From Pedosphaera sp. (GTDB taxonomy: Bacteria > Verrucomicrobiota > Verrucomicrobiia > Limisphaerales > AAA164-E04), in the NCBI GenBank assembly GCA_002686885.1, contig NYYT01000017.1:41063-87276 (forward strand): 46,214 nucleotides of DNA. Reading direction: 5' to 3'. The position numbers were made by a program, and so were the translations under genes. This document shows positions 34,389-43,492 of this stretch, piece after piece (the first letter of the stretch is position 1; every line of letters starts with the position of its first letter). The notes beneath the pieces were generated by a model. It was not told where the DNA came from, ran no database searches, and saw only the letters and a list, made by a program, of their open reading frames with translations.

Positions 34389-35189
34389 ATGCTGTCAGAT
34401 TTGTTTAAGAATGTGGCGCTATTAGATCAAACCCAGGTCTTTGATTTTCAGTCTATGAAACGTTCACTTGGTCGCGGATTGGAGGAACTCATGAAAACCT
34501 CCCGAGCAACTTCCAAAGCGGAGGGAAGCTCACAAGAAGTGTCCGACAGTCGTTTGGGGGAGGGCCCTCCAGAGGATCGTTGTGCATCCCAAGGGGGCAT
34601 TTCCAGGCTGATGAGAGGCCGCGCTTCTCATGTGGATGACGCCTCATCCGAAGGTTCAGCCCGTTTTGGCCCGGAAAGGGTCGCATCTTCAGCTGAAAGC
34701 GTTGGTTCGATCGAGCCCATGGGCTTCGCGCCCAGTTGGGTTTTTTACCTTGCTGATGCCATGGTCATGTTACTCGTATTATGGCATTGGATTCAGTCTC
34801 TCTCAGAGGGAAGGGATCCCTCCTGGGTTCTTTCCTTGGGTGCCACGCTGACCGCAGCTGGATTAGGTGTCTATCCTTGGCTGCGGAACCTTAAATACCT
34901 CGAAGGAGCGTCTACGCTAGTGCATCTTCCACGATGGAGTTGGATTCGCGAAAGCAACCTTGATGGGGAGAAAAAGGATTTTGTAGTGCATTTGCAGTAT
35001 CCTCCGGCTGCCGTTGAAATGCTCCAAACCAGCTGGGGTGAAATTCAACCTCGACCTGTCTGGTTTGCGGGTGTCCCCGATCTCACCCCTGATCAGTTGC
35101 AAACATTCCTCCGAGAGGCGCAATCGTTTTTTCAGGAGCAGTGCGAGGACTCTTCTTCGAAAGCCTCCTCATGTATTTCCGCCGCTTGA
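34389..35189 (+). CDS. Unknown membrane protein with Ser-rich N-terminal half
   Basis: A 266-residue protein I do not recognise. Residues ~30-110 are polar and Ser/Gly/Glu-rich (disordered by appearance). Two hydrophobic segments follow: VFYLADAMVMLLVLWHWI and VLSLGATLTAAGLGVYPWL, giving a probable hairpin in the membrane. The C-terminal ~100 residues look soluble, with repeated Trp (FVVHLQYPPAAVEMLQTSWG) and a final acidic/Ser stretch. No signal peptide. Start is ATG 34389; ATG 34455 (MKRSLGRGLEEL) is possible. It is divergent from the oxidoreductase and followed by a long AT-rich gap. Coding status is supported by length and plausible composition only. Confidence 0.65.
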   Translation: MLSDLFKNVALLDQTQVFDFQSMKRSLGRGLEELMKTSRATSKAEGSSQEVSDSRLGEGPPEDRCASQGGISRLMRGRASHVDDASSEGSARFGPERVASSAESVGSIEPMGFAPSWVFYLADAMVMLLVLWHWIQSLSEGRDPSWVLSLGATLTAAGLGVYPWLRNLKYLEGASTLVHLPRWSWIRESNLDGEKKDFVVHLQYPPAAVEMLQTSWGEIQPRPVWFAGVPDLTPDQLQTFLREAQSFFQEQCEDSSSKASSCISAA

Positions 35190-35559
35190 AGTGGTCGGTC
35201 TTGAAAAAAAGTTTTCACCCAAAGGGCGGCATGGAGTCATGGTTCTTTAGGGTTTGTTTGTTAACATGCCGAGGCTTTCGCTAACGCCTGGAGTCTGTCT
35301 GATTGGAGAAAAATTACATTTCAGTTGTAAGCAATTGAAATTCAATAATTAAAGTTTAGCGTTTTGTCTTTAGGCAGTTTTTTCAAAGCGTTTACCTCTA
35401 GCGCCGATTTGCGACATTTCCCCTGGACAATAACAAAAGATTTTTAACGCGTTTTGTCGTAAATTTGGGCAGCAAACCGATTGCGAAATAAGCTGTTGAC
35501 AATTCGTTTTGATGTTTGATTGATGCTCCTATTAAACGTCCATCTCGTCTTAACCTAAC
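35190..35559. promoter_or_regulatory. AT-rich intergenic region upstream of the peroxidase gene
   Basis: The longest gene-free stretch in the window and clearly richer in A/T than its neighbours. It holds an inverted repeat ATTGAA-A-TTCAAT (35334-35346), a -35-like TTGACA (35496-35501) without a convincing -10 at normal spacing, and three short blocks that recur in the same order about 75-95 bases apart (GCGTTTTGTC at 35359 and 35449; GGCAG at 35373 and 35468; CGATTTGCGA/CGATTGCGA at 35405 and 35478). It is probably a promoter and regulatory region. I see no RNA gene in it. The 184-aa minus ORF that enters it is a shadow of the peroxidase gene. Confidence 0.4.
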
Positions 35560-37524
35560 ATGAAGTGGTCGTTTTTTAAAATAATTTATAGCCATGAAAC
35601 AAAGCGTAAGTTTTCTCCTTCTTTTCTCGCTTCCTTCATCGTTTTTCAACCAAGCGGTCTCACGGAGACGCTTCTCGACAACACGACTCAGCTCCAAGCG
35701 AAACCAACGCCCGGCTCCTTTGCTCTCAAGGGGCACCACGGTCGTGTCCTCGGCTTCACCACCGGTCAGGATGCCTACCGGATTGATTCCTTCAGTGTGC
35801 TGGTTGATCAGAACGATACGGCCAAAAATGCGACGGCGGATCTGGGGGTCACGGTCGCTCTTTTTCGCATGGTGGAAGATGCGGGTCAAAAACGGGTTCC
35901 ATTCGGTCCGGCATTGGTCACTCAGACCTTCACGCTTATGGGGGTTCCCCACCAGTCAAAGACACCTGCCTTTTATACTTTTGAGTTGAATGGCTTCGAA
36001 ATCGGAGCTGGACAATCTTACGCGATCGGCCTGGTGGGTGTGACGGGGTTGAAGACGAACCCAGGTTCCTTACGGTGGAGAATGTGTGGTGGAGATAATC
36101 CTGTCATGGACAGTCCATCCGGCTGGTCTTACGAATCCTGGTTCACCAGCAACAGTGGTGGAAGCTCATGGGGCAATCGCAACAGCAAAGACACGGCTGT
36201 TTTCATGGAAGGCACGCGTCTCGAAGAGCCCGTGCTCCCATTGCCGCTTCCCCTTGAAGATGCTGATTACCACGATGAAGGGCAACCCAACCTTGCCAAG
36301 GTTGAGCTCGGCAAGTTGCTCTTCTTTGATAAATTGCTCAGTGGCAACAAAAACATCGCATGTGCGACCTGTCATCACCCCTTGACTGGCACAACCGATT
36401 CCCTCTCCCTTTCAGTCGGCGAAGGTGGGCGGTCTCTCGGCATGAGCAGAGTGGAGTCGGACATCATTCACGAGCGTGTGCCACGCAACTCGCCCGCCTT
36501 GTTCAACCTGGGTGCCAAGGAATTCAAAACTTTCTTCCATGATGGTCGGGTGCTCGAAAATCCCTATGCAGAGCCAGGTGACTTTATCTCTCCTGCAGGG
36601 TCCGATTTGCCCGAGGGTTTTGACAATGCCCTCGCGGTGCAGGCCATGTTTCCTGTCACATCGCCCACCGAAATGGCAGGTCAATATGATGGTGGCACTG
36701 ATGTCTCGGAAAACGATATTGCAAGTAGGGCTGCTGCGGGAGACCTGCCAGGGATCTGGAGCCTTCTTACTGAGCGTCTTCAAGGTGTGGATGAGTATGT
36801 TGTACTCTTTAAAAGTGTCTACCCTGATGAAGTGAAAGAGGCGAGCGATATCACCTTTGTGCATGCTGCCAATGCTATTGCTGCCTTCGAAGCAAGCCAG
36901 TGGCGAGCCGATCAGTCGCCCTTTGATCAGTATTTGCAGGGATCGGAAGATGCTTTGAATGCGTCACAATTGAGGGGTATGAAGCTTTTTTATGGTAAGG
37001 CGGAGTGTGCGGATTGCCATTCCGGCCAATTGTTGACCGATCAAAGTTTTCACGCCATTGGCATGCCGCAGCTCGGTCCCGGCAAGGGAGATGGCGTCGA
37101 TGGTTACGAGGATTTCGGGCGCGAACGTGTGGCGGGTGAGTCTCGCGATCGTTACAAGTTCCGCACTCCGGCTCTGCGAAACGTTGCTCTCACAGGGCCT
37201 TGGGGGCATGCCGGGTCTTACCGACGTCTCAAGGATGTGGTGATGCATCACCTTCAGCCTGAGAGCAGTCTCAGGCAATACGATCGTTGTCAGGCCATCC
37301 TCCCTTCGGTGCCGGCTGCGGATGTCACGGATTGGGCGTGCATGGAGGATGATCAAGCGGTTCAGGCCATCGCGGATCGCGTCGAAATCATGCCGCTCGA
37401 ATTGAATGCCAACGAAATAAACGATCTGGTCTCCTTTCTCCAAGCATTGACCGATGCCTCTTCCCTCAACGTTCTCAGCCAGATCCCCCTCTCGGTTCCC
37501 AGCGGCTTGCCGGTCGGTGATTAA
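35560..37524 (+). CDS. Di-heme cytochrome c peroxidase/MauG family with N-terminal accessory domain
   Basis: Exported redox protein of about 654 residues. Residues ~45-225 form a beta-rich domain (GRVLGFTTGQDAYRIDSFSVLV, GQSYAIGLVGVTG) resembling the choice-of-anchor R type. Residues ~235-645 are the peroxidase: LGKLLFFDKLLSGNKNIACATCHHP with the first heme (CATCH), PRNSPALFNLG, FFHDGRV, SPTEMAGQYDGG, and the second heme CADCH followed by DQSFHAIGMPQLGPGKGDG, then YKFRTPALRNVALTGPWGHAG. It either reduces hydrogen peroxide or acts as a MauG-like oxidase; sequence does not decide. The N-terminus is doubtful: ATG 35560 gives only a short hydrophobic stretch (FSPSFLASFIVF), whereas ATG 35594 in another frame encodes a typical signal peptide. 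Confidence 0.88.
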   Translation: MKWSFFKIIYSHETKRKFSPSFLASFIVFQPSGLTETLLDNTTQLQAKPTPGSFALKGHHGRVLGFTTGQDAYRIDSFSVLVDQNDTAKNATADLGVTVALFRMVEDAGQKRVPFGPALVTQTFTLMGVPHQSKTPAFYTFELNGFEIGAGQSYAIGLVGVTGLKTNPGSLRWRMCGGDNPVMDSPSGWSYESWFTSNSGGSSWGNRNSKDTAVFMEGTRLEEPVLPLPLPLEDADYHDEGQPNLAKVELGKLLFFDKLLSGNKNIACATCHHPLTGTTDSLSLSVGEGGRSLGMSRVESDIIHERVPRNSPALFNLGAKEFKTFFHDGRVLENPYAEPGDFISPAGSDLPEGFDNALAVQAMFPVTSPTEMAGQYDGGTDVSENDIASRAAAGDLPGIWSLLTERLQGVDEYVVLFKSVYPDEVKEASDITFVHAANAIAAFEASQWRADQSPFDQYLQGSEDALNASQLRGMKLFYGKAECADCHSGQLLTDQSFHAIGMPQLGPGKGDGVDGYEDFGRERVAGESRDRYKFRTPALRNVALTGPWGHAGSYRRLKDVVMHHLQPESSLRQYDRCQAILPSVPAADVTDWACMEDDQAVQAIADRVEIMPLELNANEINDLVSFLQALTDASSLNVLSQIPLSVPSGLPVGD

Positions 37525-37545
37525 GGGTTTCCTCACTTCCCATGG

Positions 37546-40500
37546 CTACAACGCATGAATCATGGTGGTGATGGCTTTGAGTTGGGCCGTGGCCTTCTTG
37601 GTTTCAAGACGAGGAAATTTTCCCTGAACCATCATCCACTCATCGTTGCGCTTCAGCTTTAATCTAAGCTTGGAGGTCTCCATCTCGGAGATGCCCTTCC
37701 TGAAGGCTTGCCACTTCAAATCGGCCAAGAGCAAGAGTCTCTCGACCATTTCGGGCAAAGGGCCGTAGCGATCCCTCAGTTCGCTTTTCAGCGACTGGCT
37801 TCCATCGGTATCGTGGATTTGTGCGATTTTGCGATAGATTTCGATACGTTGCTGCGGCTCCTGCACGTAGGAATGCGGTAGGTAGCAGGCCTCTTTGACT
37901 AGCACAGCTTCCGGCTGGATGGTCTCCATCATGCCATCACTGCTTTCCACCATGGTGGCCGTCTCCCGAGGAATCTGGATGTGCTCAGCCTTGGTTTTCC
38001 GGGGATGTTGTTGTTTTTTTGGGGAGGAATTTTTTTGTGGGGTCACTTCCTCAGGGCTCATGGCGAGAAAATCCAGATGGACGCGAATGTCAATGCGTGG
38101 AGCGCTAGTTTCGCCCTGGAGGGATTGAATGCTTTGTTTGAGCAGCTGACAGTAAAGGTCAAACCCGATGGCGGTGATGTGTCCGCTTTGTTGGGCTCCC
38201 AGCAAATTGCCTGCACCTCGAATCTCCAGATCCCGCATCGCAATCTTGAATCCGCTTCCAAGTTTGGAATATTGTTTCATCGCACTCAGCCGCTTGCGCG
38301 CATCGGTCAGCAGCCCTGCGTGCCGTGGCAGAAGCAGGTAGGCGTATGCCTGGTGTTTGTAGCGCCCCACTCGCCCCCTGAGCTGGTAGAGCTCGCTCAA
38401 TCCGAATCGATCTGCTCGATCGATCATGATGGTATTGGCGTTTGGGATATCAATGCCACTTTCGATAATGGTCGTGGAAACCAGAATGTCTGCCTCTCCG
38501 TTGATGAATTGCCTCATGACCCCTTCAAGTATCTTGGCCTCCATTTGACCATGGCCAATCACGATGCGGGCTTCTGGTACGAGGGCCTGAATGCGTGAGG
38601 CAACCGCTTCGATGGTGCTGACCCGATTGTGCAGGAAATAAACCTGCCCTTGTCGCTGGAGCTCTCTTCGGAGGGCATTCTGTATGACTTCTTCGTCGAA
38701 CGGAATCACGATGGTTTCCACAGGAAGGCGGTCCTGCGGTGGAGTTTCGATGGTGCTCATGTCACGGGCCCCCATGAGTGCCAGGTGCAGGGTTCTCGGG
38801 ATCGGGGTAGCACTCAAGGTAAGGACGTCCACGAGCTTGCGCATTTGCTTGAAGGACTCTTTCTGAGCCACTCCAAAACGCTGTTCTTCATCGATGATGA
38901 CCAGGCCAAGATTTTTGAAGGCGACGCTCTTTTGGATCAGCTTGTGCGTGCCAATGACGATGTCGACCGATCCGGTAGCCAGTTGTTGAATGACGGCCTT
39001 TGCCTGTGAAGGTTTTTGAAAACGAGAGAGCCATTCCACTCGAATGGGGTAGGGGGCCATTCGGTCGGCAAAGGTGTTGTAGTGTTGTTGTGCCAACACT
39101 GTGGTCGGAACCAACACCGCCACCTGACGACCTCCCATGACGGCCTTGAATGCTGCGCGTATGGCGACCTCGGTTTTACCGAAGCCCACGTCTCCGCACA
39201 CCAATCGATCCATCGCCTTGGGCCTCTCCATGTCTTTCTTGGTGGCGTCAATCGCATCCCACTGGTCTTGCGTTTCCTCATGCGGAAAGGCACTTTCAAA
39301 TTCCCGCTGCCAGGCTCCATCGGTTTCAAAAGCAAAACCCGATTCGGCATCGCGCATGGCCTGGATTTTCAGCAAGTCTCCAGCCAGGTCTCTGACCGCT
39401 TTTTCGGCCTGGTTTTTCGTGGTCTGCCAACGTTTGCTTCCCAAAGTGTTCAGAGGCGGCCGAGACTTACCTCCACCGATATACTTGCTGACAAGATGTG
39501 CTTCACTGACGGGGACATAGAGCTTGGGAGGGCTCTCACTCCAGCCTTTGGAGGCATATTCAATGACCAGGTATTCGGCCCCTTGCTCCGAAGTTTCCTG
39601 CCCGGGTTTGGATGCCATGGCGGGCAGTCGTCTGAGCCCCTGGAAGCGACCAATACCGTGCTGGAGATGCACCACATAATCTCCTTCTTCCAGATCTGAA
39701 AAATCTATCTGCATGATGGAGCGAGTGGCAACGGCATGGGCACTTTTCAGTCGGCGAGGTCGCTGGATCTTGTATCGACCGAATATTTCAGCATCCGTCA
39801 CCACGACCCATTGGAGGGCTTCGGCAATCATCCCTTCCCTCAGGGTGCCGATGAGCACTTGGGGCTGAGAGCTCCCATCCTTATCCAGGCGATGCTCCGC
39901 CCAGATTTCGCTGAAACGGTGGGCCTCTGCTTCGTGATGGCATACCACGACGACGGTAAAACCCTGCCTGAGCCATCGGTGCATCTGTTCCATGAAGTCC
40001 TTCCGCTGCGCTTCCATGACAGGCATTTCGGGGCGAATAGTGCCCATCGGACGATAATGGCTCATGGATTCCATCTGGGGGTCGAACAGGCTCCAACCCT
40101 TTTCCTCGGAGAAACCGAGTGCATGAGGATCCCCGGGCAAAGGACTGGTGGGTTCCAGAGAGTGGTTGACGAATGACGTCCCCAGGGCTTTTTGGAGGAC
40201 TTGGTCCCAGTCAAGGTAGTAAGGGTCTTCTTCCGGAACTTCGATCAAATAGTCCTCTGCCGATTCCTGGATGGATCCAGGATCACACCACACCAAGCAA
40301 GTCCCGGTGGGAAGGAAATTAAACAGAGAGGCAAAGGCCATAGAGTCACGATTTGCTTCCACGGCTTTTTTGAGAAGCCCTAACTCCCCGCCTGGCGAAA
40401 AGGTCAGATGCTCCATCGTCTCTCGGCTTTTTTGGGTGTTGGGGTCAAAGCTGCGTATGGAGGTGATTTCATCTCCGAAAAATTCGATGCGCGTCGGCCA

Positions 40501-41157
40501 TGGGTGGGTCATCACAAACACATCCAGGATGCCGCCTCTCAGGGAAATCTCTCCTTTTTGAGTCACCTTTGCCTCGGGCTCATAAGCCTGTTCCTCCAAC
40601 CATTCGACGAGATCGAGCGGGTCCATCTGATCGCCTACCCGGATGCTTTTCATGCTTGCGGTCAGCACCTCAGGTGCCAGCGTTCGCTGCATCAGGGCTT
40701 GAATGGAGGTCACCACGACGGGGGCGAGCGATGTGGGTTCAGACTCGGAATCTCGCCACGAAAGCAATTGGCACAGGGTATCGAGTCGTTCGGTGATGAT
40801 ATCGGCGTGAGGCAGTTTGTCTTCATGGGGCAGGTGCTCCCATGCCGGATAAAACAGAGGGCGCCGGGCGGTTGAGGGCTTTTCATCTCGCGTTCCAGCC
40901 CATTGAAGCCACGTCTCCGCATCTTGCTGCAATAATTCCTGTGACTTGAGGCCGTCCGCGATGATCAACACCGGTTGATGGGGCAGAAGGGCAGCTCGTT
41001 GGACGGCCATGAAGGCCCAGCAAGCCGATGGGATGCCACCCCATCGGGCATGACTCTGCTGGATGTTGGCAGCCAAAGAAGACCATCCATGGCTGGATTC
41101 CCACTGCCATGATGGTTGTCGTGCTACATGTCGTTCCTGGCGCCCAGCCTTACTCAC
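37546..41157 (-). CDS. mfd: Transcription-repair coupling factor
   Basis: ATP-dependent translocase that displaces RNA polymerase stalled at lesions and recruits UvrA. It has 1203 residues, slightly longer than the usual ~1150. Domain order: UvrB-like N-terminal modules (degenerate helicase, [19 protein letters not shown]), the CarD-like RNA-polymerase-interaction domain ([19 protein letters not shown]), RecG-like helicase with Walker [50 protein letters not shown] and the TRG region ([10 protein letters not shown]), then the C-terminal TRCF domain. A Lys/Pro/Gln-rich insertion ([18 protein letters not shown]) lies at the start of the last domain. Convergent with the peroxidase gene, 21 bases apart. 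Confidence 0.97.
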   Translation of the reverse strand: MSKAGRQERHVARQPSWQWESSHGWSSLAANIQQSHARWGGIPSACWAFMAVQRAALLPHQPVLIIADGLKSQELLQQDAETWLQWAGTRDEKPSTARRPLFYPAWEHLPHEDKLPHADIITERLDTLCQLLSWRDSESEPTSLAPVVVTSIQALMQRTLAPEVLTASMKSIRVGDQMDPLDLVEWLEEQAYEPEAKVTQKGEISLRGGILDVFVMTHPWPTRIEFFGDEITSIRSFDPNTQKSRETMEHLTFSPGGELGLLKKAVEANRDSMAFASLFNFLPTGTCLVWCDPGSIQESAEDYLIEVPEEDPYYLDWDQVLQKALGTSFVNHSLEPTSPLPGDPHALGFSEEKGWSLFDPQMESMSHYRPMGTIRPEMPVMEAQRKDFMEQMHRWLRQGFTVVVVCHHEAEAHRFSEIWAEHRLDKDGSSQPQVLIGTLREGMIAEALQWVVVTDAEIFGRYKIQRPRRLKSAHAVATRSIMQIDFSDLEEGDYVVHLQHGIGRFQGLRRLPAMASKPGQETSEQGAEYLVIEYASKGWSESPPKLYVPVSEAHLVSKYIGGGKSRPPLNTLGSKRWQTTKNQAEKAVRDLAGDLLKIQAMRDAESGFAFETDGAWQREFESAFPHEETQDQWDAIDATKKDMERPKAMDRLVCGDVGFGKTEVAIRAAFKAVMGGRQVAVLVPTTVLAQQHYNTFADRMAPYPIRVEWLSRFQKPSQAKAVIQQLATGSVDIVIGTHKLIQKSVAFKNLGLVIIDEEQRFGVAQKESFKQMRKLVDVLTLSATPIPRTLHLALMGARDMSTIETPPQDRLPVETIVIPFDEEVIQNALRRELQRQGQVYFLHNRVSTIEAVASRIQALVPEARIVIGHGQMEAKILEGVMRQFINGEADILVSTTIIESGIDIPNANTIMIDRADRFGLSELYQLRGRVGRYKHQAYAYLLLPRHAGLLTDARKRLSAMKQYSKLGSGFKIAMRDLEIRGAGNLLGAQQSGHITAIGFDLYCQLLKQSIQSLQGETSAPRIDIRVHLDFLAMSPEEVTPQKNSSPKKQQHPRKTKAEHIQIPRETATMVESSDGMMETIQPEAVLVKEACYLPHSYVQEPQQRIEIYRKIAQIHDTDGSQSLKSELRDRYGPLPEMVERLLLLADLKWQAFRKGISEMETSKLRLKLKRNDEWMMVQGKFPRLETKKATAQLKAITTMIHAL

Positions 41158-41271
41158 GTCCGTTCATTGATTCGAAGGAGATTACCATTCGTCAAGCTTT
41201 CAGGTTTTTTGTCTGCTGATGGTCCCTCCATACTTGTCATGCACGATCATTGACCTAAACTTCTCTTCTGT

Positions 41272-41907
41272 TTGAAGAAACGCAAGCAACATTACGGGTT
41301 GATCGGTCTCATGCTTTTGGTCTTTGCTCTCTCGCGCTGGCCTGGGTTGATGCCGATGAATTTCAGTGCCGCCTATGCTCTGGCCTTTTGCGCCGGTCTT
41401 TATTTCTCTCCGAGGATGGCATGGCTGGCCCCGATGGGGGCCATGCTTCTCACGGATTTGCTGCTCAATGCTTACTATGACATGGCCTTCCAATGGTATC
41501 AGCTGGGCAACTACTTGGGTTATGCCCTCTTGATCGGCCTTGGGCGGTGGATGCATCGCAGTGCCCATTGGTCACGCTTGTTAAGCGCGGGCATTCTTGG
41601 AGCCCTTTGTTTTTATCTGATTACCAATACCCTTTCGTGGTGGTTCAATCCATTTGAAGAAGAAGGTTACACACGTGACATGACCGGATGGCTTCTGGCG
41701 CTCACCAAAGGGACCGGTGGCTTTCCCCCCACGTGGATGTTTCTCCGCAACACCCTTGCCAGCGGGGCTCTTTTTACTGGATTGTTTGTAGGTGCGGCCA
41801 AGTGGGTAGAAGCCACTCAGGAGTCGGCTGAGCAGGCCGAAACCGACGTTGAAAGTGAAACAGATTCCCATCCTGTGCCCGAAGAATCTGAGGAAGTGCC
41901 TGCCTGA
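41272..41907 (+). CDS. DUF6580-like integral membrane protein
   Basis: Membrane protein of 211 residues with about five hydrophobic helices (GLIGLMLLVFALSRW, AAYALAFCAGLYF, WLAPMGAMLLTDLLLNAYY, LLSAGILGALCFYLITNTLSWW, TLASGALFTGLFVGAAKW) and an acidic C-terminal tail (EQAETDVESETD). The pattern matches DUF6580, a family of unknown function often seen near biosynthesis or transport genes. The start is TTG 41272 (KKRKQHYG follows); no ATG gives the basic N-terminus. A promoter-like pair TTGTCA (41234) and TAAACT (41256), 16 bases apart, lies upstream, but would leave almost no leader. Divergent from mfd. Confidence 0.75.
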   Translation: MKKRKQHYGLIGLMLLVFALSRWPGLMPMNFSAAYALAFCAGLYFSPRMAWLAPMGAMLLTDLLLNAYYDMAFQWYQLGNYLGYALLIGLGRWMHRSAHWSRLLSAGILGALCFYLITNTLSWWFNPFEEEGYTRDMTGWLLALTKGTGGFPPTWMFLRNTLASGALFTGLFVGAAKWVEATQESAEQAETDVESETDSHPVPEESEEVPA

Positions 41908-41942
41908 GGTCGGCGCTTGCTGATGAAGTCGAATTTTGTTGG

Positions 41943-42413
41943 ATGGAGCTCATAGGCCTAATTTCAGATACCCATGATTACTTGGACCCCAAGGTTCCAT
42001 CTTTTTTTCGTGGTGTCTCTCATATCATCCATGCCGGGGACGTTGGGCGCCCCCGCATTCTCCTGGAGTTGGAGCAAATGGCTCCTGTCACAGCCGTTCT
42101 GGGGAATACCGACTATGATCTTGAGTTGAAGGAGCGTGAATGGGTGGAGGTGGGAACCCGACGCATTCTGGTGCACCATATCGTAGATTTGCCTGTGCCA
42201 GAGGAGTCGCTGGCCACCTGTATCCGGCGTCAACGCCCTGATGCCGTTGTTTTCGGTCATACCCACAAGGCCATGCGGCAAACGCTTGGTGGGGTCCTGT
42301 ATATCAATCCCGGTTATGCGGGTAGACGGCGGGCTGGGCTGGACCGTTCAGTGGCCCTCCTCGAGTGCCATGCGAGTGAATGGAAGGTTCGTTTCCTTCC
42401 GCTGGATGGGTGA
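41943..42413 (+). CDS. YfcE/MJ0936-type metallophosphoesterase
   Basis: Calcineurin-like phosphodiesterase of 156 residues, cytosolic. Metal-binding motifs appear in order: SDTHDYLD, HAGDVGRPR, LGNTDYD (GN-[CT]-D variant), LVHH in place of the more usual LxHG, and FGHTHKA with NPGYAG close behind. The length is typical of the small YfcE-like phosphodiesterases; substrate not known. Start ATG 41943. It is 35 bases after the DUF6580 gene and converges on the DUF4159 gene with a 7-base gap. Confidence 0.9.
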   Translation: MELIGLISDTHDYLDPKVPSFFRGVSHIIHAGDVGRPRILLELEQMAPVTAVLGNTDYDLELKEREWVEVGTRRILVHHIVDLPVPEESLATCIRRQRPDAVVFGHTHKAMRQTLGGVLYINPGYAGRRRAGLDRSVALLECHASEWKVRFLPLDG

Positions 42414-42420
42414 GGGGTGA

Positions 42421-43296
42421 CTAATGCGTCAGGGCGTAATAAACAATGTTGATCCCCATGGGGTAAGAAAGTGCCTCTGAGAAGCGGGAGAAAAACCATT
42501 CGCTCTTGCCCTCTTCTTCCCATCCATCGCTCAAGTCCGTGTTATGACATAACAGGGCCATAATGCGATCTTCATCATCCAGATAGGCAAGGTAATCGGC
42601 AGGAGCTGGTCCCTCATAGCGAATTTCATCTTCCCAAGTTTCATAGACTCCTCGCCCTTTGTTGCGTTCTGCGGAGTCTTCACTGGGCACTTGTGGTTTC
42701 AGTGTCAGAGGAAAGACGGCATTGAAAATCGGGTGACTGAGTTCGAGTGAAACCGGTTTTCGATCAGGAAAAACTTTTTCCATTTCACTGAGAAAATGAG
42801 TCTTCATCGATTCTCCCCAGAAATCATCGACCATCAGGAAACCTCCATTGAGGAGGTAGCGGCTCAAGGCCTTGGCCTCCGGGTCCATGAAGACAAGCCT
42901 TCTGGGGTCGATAATGAAAATGAAAGGGTAGTCAAAAAGCGTGTCATCAGTCAGTTCAAGAGTGCCTCCATCGGGATGCACCTTCATAGAGGTGAGCTGT
43001 TCCAGCCGGTAGGAAAAATTCAGGTCGGCGTTGGGGTAGTCGACACGCCAACCTCCACCTCCGCGCCCCCCCCAACCGCCGCCTCCGGTCGAATACATAA
43101 TCCGCACAAAGGTAAAGATATCCTGGCTGAAGGATTGATCCACGCCCCAATCTGGCACGCCTGCTCTGGAAGCAGGGCCAGGTTCGTTAATCAGGCGCTC
43201 AGAGCCTCTGGATCCGACGCCCTGAGCCCACAGGTCGTGGCATGCCAGCCACAGCCCCAGGCACACTCCAAGGTGAGGGAGAAACTGGGTTTTCAT
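42421..43296 (-). CDS. DUF4159 domain exported protein
   Basis: Protein of about 291 residues with a signal peptide from ATG 43296 (FLPHLGVCLGLWLACHDLWA). DUF4159 segments: FTFVRIMYSTGGG, PNADLNFSYRLEQLTSM, PFIFIIDPRRLVFMDPEAKALSRYLLNGGFLMVDDFWG and ELSHPIFNAVFPL. The family is of unknown function and common in PVC and other bacteria, often near MoxR/von Willebrand-type operons, none of which is visible here. A Gly/Trp-rich loop (GGGGWGGRGGGGW) interrupts the N-terminal part. The track start at 43326 adds ten residues with no signal value. Confidence 0.85.
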   Translation of the reverse strand: MKTQFLPHLGVCLGLWLACHDLWAQGVGSRGSERLINEPGPASRAGVPDWGVDQSFSQDIFTFVRIMYSTGGGGWGGRGGGGWRVDYPNADLNFSYRLEQLTSMKVHPDGGTLELTDDTLFDYPFIFIIDPRRLVFMDPEAKALSRYLLNGGFLMVDDFWGESMKTHFLSEMEKVFPDRKPVSLELSHPIFNAVFPLTLKPQVPSEDSAERNKGRGVYETWEDEIRYEGPAPADYLAYLDDEDRIMALLCHNTDLSDGWEEEGKSEWFFSRFSEALSYPMGINIVYYALTH

Positions 43297-43492
43297 TGAA
43301 ACCGCTATTGCTTTGAGATGATTCAAGAGACGATTGCACCGAAGTGCCTTTCAAAAGTGCTTGAGCCGCATGGACCTGTCAATTGGCAATTCGCTGGGCC
43401 CGGAAGGTCGCAGCTGATGACGCCGATGTCCTCTGGGATTCTTGATTTGTCTTTTCAATTCCCTATGCTTCCCATGTCGAAGGTCCTTTGTG

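Noticed and set aside
35398-35952. 184-aa minus-strand ORF extending into the AT-rich gap
   Set aside because: Most of it is antisense to the peroxidase gene; the composition in the gap is not protein-like.
41234-41261. Promoter TTGTCA-16-TAAACT for the DUF6580 gene
   Set aside because: The boxes are partial matches and would leave almost no leader before TTG 41272, so it is not listed as a feature.
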